Positions 5,090 to 9,025 of a stretch of 9,025 nt of DNA are shown piece after piece. Made by a program: the position numbers and the translations under genes. Within the stretch, counting starts at the first letter, position 1. Each line of letters opens with the position of its first letter. Origin of the DNA: Bacillota bacterium (GTDB lineage: Bacteria; Bacillota; Clostridia; Lachnospirales; Lachnospiraceae); NCBI GenBank assembly GCA_023418475.1, contig JAEZZO010000006.1, positions 1-9,025 of the forward strand, in the 5' to 3' direction. The notes beneath the pieces were generated by a model that was not told the origin of the DNA, did no database searches, and saw nothing but the letters and a program-made list of their open reading frames with translations.

Positions 5090-6289
5090 ATGTCAAAGAA
5101 CGAGAACATCGTAGAAACTATTCCTGTGGGACCGCTTGGAATAATTGCACTGGAAAGCAGCAGAACCTTGGGAGAGCATGTAAATGAATATCTTGTTAAA
5201 TGGCGTAATTCGAGAGAAAGCGAACATAAGGGTACCATCGCTTTTTACGGTTATCAGCGTGATTCTTACTTAATGAAAGCCTGCTGTCCAAGATTTGGTA
5301 CAGGCGAGGCAAAAGGGCAGATTAAGCAATCTGTTCGTGGTCATGACCTTTATCTTCTGGTTGACGTTACCAACCATAGCTTGACCTATAAGGTATGTGG
5401 AAATGCTAACCACATGTCACCTGATGACCATTATCAGGATTTGAAAAGAATTATTGCGGCAGTTGGTGGAAAAGCCAGAAGAATTACAGTAATTATGCCT
5501 TTCCTTTATGAGGGAAGACAGCATAGAAGAAGTTCCCGAGAATCCCTCGATTGTGCTTTGGCATTACAGGAATTAACACAGATGGGTGTTGACAGTATTC
5601 TGACCTTTGACGCTCATGATCCCAGAGTACAGAATGCGATCCCGCTAAATAGCCTTGAAACGGTTGCTCCGAATTATCAGTTCATTAAAGCCATGCTTCA
5701 TAATGTTCCCGATATTGCCTTTAATGAAGATCACATGATGGTTATTAGCCCGGATGAAGGCGGTATGTCAAGAGCTGTTTATTTTGCAAATGTCCTTGGT
5801 CTTGATATGGGTATGTTTTATAAAAGACGTGACTATACACGCATTGTTAACGGACGTAACCCTATCGTTGCACATGAATTTCTTGGTTCCGATATAAATG
5901 GTAAGGATGTTCTGATTGTGGACGATATGATATCCTCCGGTGAAAGTATTCTTGATGTTGCTGCAGAGCTTAAGAGAAGAAATGCAGGCAGAATATTTGT
6001 AGCTGCAACCTTTGGTTTATTTACAAATGGATTTACAAAGCTTGATGATGCTTATGAAAAGGGACTTATTTACAGGGTTCTTACTACAAACCTTGTCTAC
6101 CAGACCCCTGAGCTGTTAACAAAGCCCTGGTATATTAGTGTAGATATGAGTAAATATATCGCCTTGTTAATTGACACCTTGAATCACGATAATAGTATCA
6201 GTAATTTATTAAATCCGGTGGAACGTATTCAAAATATTTTGAAAGAATACCATCAGGGCGGAAAATCCAAACGTTTTGACGGTGTATAA
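5090..6289 (+). CDS. prs: Long-form ribose-phosphate pyrophosphokinase
   Basis: The enzyme makes phosphoribosyl pyrophosphate from ribose-5-phosphate and ATP in the cytoplasm, feeding nucleotide, histidine, tryptophan and NAD synthesis. The 399-residue chain is longer than the usual 310-320. Recognisable Prs elements in order are SVRGHDLYLLVD (81-92), MPFLYEGRQHRRSSRESL (136-153, the place of the usual Y-x-R-Q-D-R-K), FDAHDPRVQNAIPL (173-186), SPDEGGMSRA (220-229), KRRD (245-248), and the PRPP-binding loop VLIVDDMISSGES (274-286). Differences from typical bacterial Prs are RQHRR instead of RQDRK, an SSGES loop instead of D-T-G/A-G-T, an extra segment of roughly 10-15 residues around 93-110, and a C-terminal extension. 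The start at 5090 is chosen because GGAGGG (5077-5082) lies 7 bases upstream; the ATG at 5075 sits on that ribosome binding site. It is a single-gene unit with its own promoter and terminator. Confidence 0.88.
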   Translation: MSKNENIVETIPVGPLGIIALESSRTLGEHVNEYLVKWRNSRESEHKGTIAFYGYQRDSYLMKACCPRFGTGEAKGQIKQSVRGHDLYLLVDVTNHSLTYKVCGNANHMSPDDHYQDLKRIIAAVGGKARRITVIMPFLYEGRQHRRSSRESLDCALALQELTQMGVDSILTFDAHDPRVQNAIPLNSLETVAPNYQFIKAMLHNVPDIAFNEDHMMVISPDEGGMSRAVYFANVLGLDMGMFYKRRDYTRIVNGRNPIVAHEFLGSDINGKDVLIVDDMISSGESILDVAAELKRRNAGRIFVAATFGLFTNGFTKLDDAYEKGLIYRVLTTNLVYQTPELLTKPWYISVDMSKYIALLIDTLNHDNSISNLLNPVERIQNILKEYHQGGKSKRFDGV

Positions 6290-6370
6290 TCTAACCTATT
6301 TAATATCATGTTTTATTTTGTGTTTTATCAATCCATACTCATACTATCCTGCTTTTACTATAAAATAATA

Positions 6371-6411
6371 TAAAAAAACCAGCACAGAAATTTTTTGTGC
6401 TGGTTTTTTTA
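6371..6411 (+). terminator. Strong rho-independent terminator after prs
   Basis: ACCAGCACA (6378-6386) pairs with TGTGCTGGT (6396-6404), with further A/T pairs inside and outside. TTTTTTT follows on the plus strand (6404-6410) and a run of A precedes it (6372-6378). It lies about 80 bp after the prs stop and could act in both directions. Confidence 0.93.
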
Positions 6412-6466
6412 TGTCTGTGACAATCTAACCGTTTAATTTTTCTTTTTCGACATTTCATTTTATATA

Positions 6467-6494
6467 TTGACATTTTTCTGTATTATACTATAAT
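6467..6494 (+). promoter_or_regulatory. Perfect-consensus sigma-A promoter of the cheW operon
   Basis: TTGACA (6467-6472) and TATAAT (6489-6494) both match consensus exactly, with a 16-bp spacer. The start would be near 6501, leaving a leader of about 65 bases. No sigma-D/sigma-28 flagellar promoter pattern is visible, so expression looks housekeeping-driven rather than tied to the flagellar sigma factor. Confidence 0.82.
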
Positions 6495-6566
6495 TATTTC
6501 CATGGTAATAAGTTGTAGCTCACGTCACTGTAAATTTTTTCTTTATTTAGAGAGGGAGACACAATA

Positions 6567-7043
6567 ATGGCAGAAGTTTTAGAAGCAGACCAGCTGGAAG
6601 ATACTTTAAAAGGAAGATATCTGACGTTTGCGGTAGGTAAAGAAGTCTATGGTATTGAAATTCAATATGTCACAGAAATAATCGGGCTCCAGCAGATAAC
6701 CGCTGTCCCGGAGCTGCCGGAATATATAAGCGGTATCATTAATTTAAGAGGTAAAATCATTCCTGTAATGGATATGAAATCAAGATTTAAGCGGCAATTT
6801 ACAGAACAAAATGACAGAACCTGTATCATTGTAATTGATATTCTTAATCACCCACTCGGCTTAATTGTAGACAGTGTGGAAGAAGTGATCTCCATATCTG
6901 ACAGTGAGATCGTAAGTTCAAAGGAAACAAACTTATCCAGCAATAAATTTATGAAGGGAATTGGAAAAGTAGACAATAACGTTAAATTATTACTAGACTG
7001 CACTACATTACTCACTATAAATGAATCAAACAATTCATTTTAA
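6567..7043 (+). CDS. cheW: Chemotaxis coupling protein CheW
   Basis: CheW is the cytoplasmic adaptor that links methyl-accepting receptors to the histidine kinase CheA in chemoreceptor arrays. The 158-residue protein is a single CheW domain (SH3-like double barrel): GRYLTFAVGKEVYGIEI (16-32), the hallmark INLRGKIIPVMDM (58-70), DRTCIIVIDI (83-92), LGLIVDSVEEV (97-107) and a closing GIGKVDNNVKLLLDC (131-145). There is no kinase or receiver domain, so it is CheW rather than CheV or CheA. GAGGGAG lies about 8 bases before the ATG. The receptor gene follows after 16 bp, so the two are co-transcribed and this CheW may preferentially serve that receptor. No cheA, cheR, cheB or cheY is in the window; those must be encoded elsewhere. 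Confidence 0.96.
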   Translation: MAEVLEADQLEDTLKGRYLTFAVGKEVYGIEIQYVTEIIGLQQITAVPELPEYISGIINLRGKIIPVMDMKSRFKRQFTEQNDRTCIIVIDILNHPLGLIVDSVEEVISISDSEIVSSKETNLSSNKFMKGIGKVDNNVKLLLDCTTLLTINESNNSF

Positions 7044-7059
7044 ACAAAGGAGGATTTTT

Positions 7060-8781
7060 ATGAAATGGTTTAGAAATATGAAAATAGGCTCAAAGCTTAC
7101 TCTCAGCTTTATTTTAGTAGCTTTCATCGCCGGGATTGTAGGAAGTGTAGGAATTTATAATATCTATATGGTAAACAAGAATGATTCTATTCTCTATAAC
7201 AATATGACAGTACCTCTATCCGATACTGCAAGCATGGCAAAATTATTTCAAACTGTCCGCGTTATTACCAGAGATATGGTTCTGGAAAGCAGCTCTGAGG
7301 AAATCAATTCATTGTATGAATCCATTCAAGATATTGTTACACAAATGAATGAACATTCAGAGAACTTTAAAGCTACCATAATGACTGCTGATGCTGAAAA
7401 AGCCTATGAAGATTATCTCTCTACAAGAGTGGCTTTCCGTGCAAATTTGGAACAACTGCTGCAGCTTTGCCTGGAAAATAAAGACAATGAGGCTTATGCA
7501 CTGATAGAAAATGAAATGAAGACTGCCGCAGATAATGAGCAGACAGCTATTGACAAGCTAGTGGATCTAAAAATAGCAGGAGCAAAGGATAAGTCTAATT
7601 CCAACGGTCTAATGACAAATAATGCAATACTGCTAATGGGATTATCTATAGCAGCCGGCATGATTCTTGCTGTTGTGCTTGGTTTATTTATAAGCCGCAG
7701 TATCGGCGGTCCGATCCGAAAGGTTGCAATGGCGGCAGAGTTGATCGCTGAGGGTGATTTAAATGTTAATCTGGATATCAATACAATGGATGAATTGGGG
7801 AATTTGGCAAATTCCTTCCGACGGATGGCTGAAAACTTAAATGATGTAATGAAAAATATCAGTATGTCTTCCGAACAGGTGGCCGCCGGCGCAAAGCAAG
7901 TATCCGATTCCAGTATGTCTCTCTCCCAGGGTGCGACGCAGCAGGCAAGCTCTGTCGAGGAATTATCGTCCTCTTTGGAAGAAATATCGTCTCAGACAAA
8001 ATTAAATGCCGATAATGCCAACAAGGCAAATCAACTAGCCGAACTGACGAAGGAAAATGCTGCTTCCGGTAATTTGCAGATGAATGAAATGTTAAAAGCT
8101 ATGGATGAAATAAATGAATCCTCCGGAAATATATCCAAGATAATTAAGGTAATCGATGATATAGCCTTCCAAACAAATATTCTTGCCCTGAATGCTGCCG
8201 TTGAAGCTGCCCGTGCGGGTCAGCATGGCAAAGGATTTGCTGTTGTAGCGGAAGAGGTCAGAAATCTGGCTGCAAGATCATCAACGGCCGCAAAAGAAAC
8301 TACGAATCTCATTGAAGGTTCCATCAAAAAGGTAGAGGGTGGTACCAAAATAGCCAATCAGACAGCGGATGCCTTAGCTAAAATTGTGGAGAATATATCC
8401 AAAGTTGCTACATTAGTAGGCGATATTGCTGTTGCTTCCAATGAACAGGCCTCCGGTATATCGCAGGTAAACCAAGGTATTTTGCAGGTATCAGACGTAG
8501 TTCAGATGAACTCCTCCACCTCAGAGGAAAGTGCCGCTGCAAGTGAAGAGCTTTCCAGCCAGGCTGAAATATTAAAAGAACAGGTTATTCGCTTCAAGCT
8601 GAAAGATCATGGTAATCAGCAGATACCTTATTCTCCGGAAAAACTGTCTCCCGGGGTTGCAAAATTACTTAAGAATATAGATAACTCTACTCATTATGTA
8701 AATACGGTATCTTATAATGGGAAAAAACCGGAGGAATACCGGAAAATTATATTAAACGATCAGGAATATGGAAAGTACTAA
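7060..8781 (+). CDS. Methyl-accepting chemotaxis protein, 4-helix-bundle sensor
   Basis: This is a membrane chemoreceptor that senses a ligand outside the cell and controls CheA through CheW. The 573-residue chain has a short basic start, TM1 at about 11-33, an extracellular helical sensor domain (34-188) of the 4HB_MCP type and TM2 at about 189-212. A HAMP domain follows (213-265, with PIRKVA and EGDLNV), then a long coiled-coil signalling domain (about 266-510). Its hairpin tip, IDDIAFQTNILALNAAVEAARAG (365-387), is the conserved CheA/CheW contact region. Glutamate/glutamine/alanine-rich helices beside it (around 290-310 and 485-505) are likely methylation segments. After the coiled coil comes a tail of about 60 residues with no NWETF-like CheR-tethering pentapeptide. 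The start at 7060 follows AAAGGAGG by 6 bases; an upstream in-frame ATG at 7021 lies inside cheW and is rejected. The ligand cannot be predicted from this sensor class. Confidence 0.95.
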   Translation: MKWFRNMKIGSKLTLSFILVAFIAGIVGSVGIYNIYMVNKNDSILYNNMTVPLSDTASMAKLFQTVRVITRDMVLESSSEEINSLYESIQDIVTQMNEHSENFKATIMTADAEKAYEDYLSTRVAFRANLEQLLQLCLENKDNEAYALIENEMKTAADNEQTAIDKLVDLKIAGAKDKSNSNGLMTNNAILLMGLSIAAGMILAVVLGLFISRSIGGPIRKVAMAAELIAEGDLNVNLDINTMDELGNLANSFRRMAENLNDVMKNISMSSEQVAAGAKQVSDSSMSLSQGATQQASSVEELSSSLEEISSQTKLNADNANKANQLAELTKENAASGNLQMNEMLKAMDEINESSGNISKIIKVIDDIAFQTNILALNAAVEAARAGQHGKGFAVVAEEVRNLAARSSTAAKETTNLIEGSIKKVEGGTKIANQTADALAKIVENISKVATLVGDIAVASNEQASGISQVNQGILQVSDVVQMNSSTSEESAAASEELSSQAEILKEQVIRFKLKDHGNQQIPYSPEKLSPGVAKLLKNIDNSTHYVNTVSYNGKKPEEYRKIILNDQEYGKY

Positions 8782-8813
8782 CTCCTTTTCATTTCCTTTT
8801 ACTCATTTACATC

Positions 8814-8839
8814 TGGCTGGATTATAACCAATCCAGCCA
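8814..8839. terminator. Hairpin after the chemoreceptor gene, possible terminator
   Basis: GGCTGGATT (8815-8823) pairs perfectly with AATCCAGCC (8830-8838), plus an outer T/A pair, around a six-base loop. It lies 33 bases after the receptor stop. The stem is strong but is followed by AAATTCTATT rather than a clean T-run, so termination efficiency is uncertain; it may instead protect the 3' end of the mRNA. Confidence 0.55.
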
Positions 8840-8929
8840 AATTCTATTACTATATATCCGGTAAATGCTTCTTAATCGGAGTACTCTTAATGGTTTGCAT
8901 CTTGAGTTTCCGTAAACTGTAGTCCGAAA

Positions 8930-9025
8930 ATGAATAAATCTAACCAAAGTGCCAATCTGCTATTTTTTGAAAGGTACTTGAGTGGCAGTTACTGGACTAG
9001 AAGTACTTTAATAAGCCCCGCCTAA
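8930..9025 (+). CDS. Doubtful 31-codon ORF at the window edge
   Basis: An ATG-started reading frame runs to a TAA that ends exactly at the window edge, encoding MNKSNQSANLLFFERYLS plus 13 more residues. I do not see a ribosome binding site upstream. The segment NLLFFERYLS resembles the cytoplasmic N-terminus of ACR3-type arsenite exporters (FFE[KR]YL[ST]), but the residues after it do not continue that family, so this could be a broken gene start or pure chance. A 31-codon ORF is not significant by length. The same DNA holds an inverted repeat (8970-9009) that may be the real feature. Confidence 0.15.
   Translation: MNKSNQSANLLFFERYLSGSYWTRSTLISPA
8970..9009. repeat. Inverted repeat near the right edge
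   Basis: AAAG-G-TACTT (8970-8979, one bulged G) pairs with AAGTACTTT (9001-9009) across a 21-base loop that contains the small palindrome CAGTTACTG (8986-8994). No T-run follows. It may be a structured RNA end, an operator or part of a longer repeat continuing outside the window. Confidence 0.35.

Noticed and set aside
7021..7059. Upstream in-frame ATG for the chemoreceptor gene
   Set aside because: It lies inside cheW and just before an ideal AAAGGAGG serving the ATG at 7060; the latter gives a normal receptor N-terminus.

Overview
The window is AT-rich chromosomal DNA with strong GGAGG-type ribosome binding sites, short intergenic gaps inside operons and rho-independent terminators. It carries SpoVG, a DnaD-type primosome protein with a DnaI/DnaC-type helicase loader, a MurC with a clostridial-looking EACEYT motif, and an unusually long ribose-phosphate pyrophosphokinase. 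This points to a motile, probably spore-forming member of the Bacillota, most likely Lachnospiraceae (Lachnoclostridium/Anaerocolumna-like). The family assignment is recognition from protein features, not a database result.

Layout: positions 1-160 hold stacked hairpins. Two look like plus-strand terminators for a gene left of the window, and one is the minus-strand terminator of spoVG. spoVG (176-457, minus) is separated by about 650 bp of AT-rich DNA from the divergently transcribed murC (1110-2513, plus). That gap holds promoters for both genes, several palindromes and a terminator-like hairpin in the murC leader. After murC comes a 344-bp gap (2514-2857) with two groups of tandem DnaA-box-like nonamers. 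It also holds the murC terminator, whose stem includes one of the boxes, and an extended -10 promoter. Then follow a DnaD-like gene (2858-3940) and a DnaI/DnaC-like AAA+ ATPase gene (3978-4985), which form a two-gene primosome operon. A long-form prs (5090-6289) has its own promoter and a strong terminator. A cheW (6567-7043) and a methyl-accepting chemotaxis receptor gene (7060-8781) form an operon behind a perfect-consensus sigma-A-type promoter. The last 240 bp hold hairpins and a doubtful 31-codon ORF.

Most genes are ordinary housekeeping, replication-initiation and chemotaxis genes. The most interesting non-coding signal is at 2514-2706: five TATCCAC cores in under 200 bp. Two are perfect TTATCCACA boxes abutting at 9-bp spacing, and three are related nonamers at exactly 9-bp spacing. 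They lie directly upstream of genes for the machinery that DnaA works with at replication origins. This could be a DnaA-controlled regulatory region, a DnaA-titrating cluster or part of an origin; the sequence alone does not decide. I see no CRISPR array, tRNA, rRNA, intact transposase or defence system in the window.
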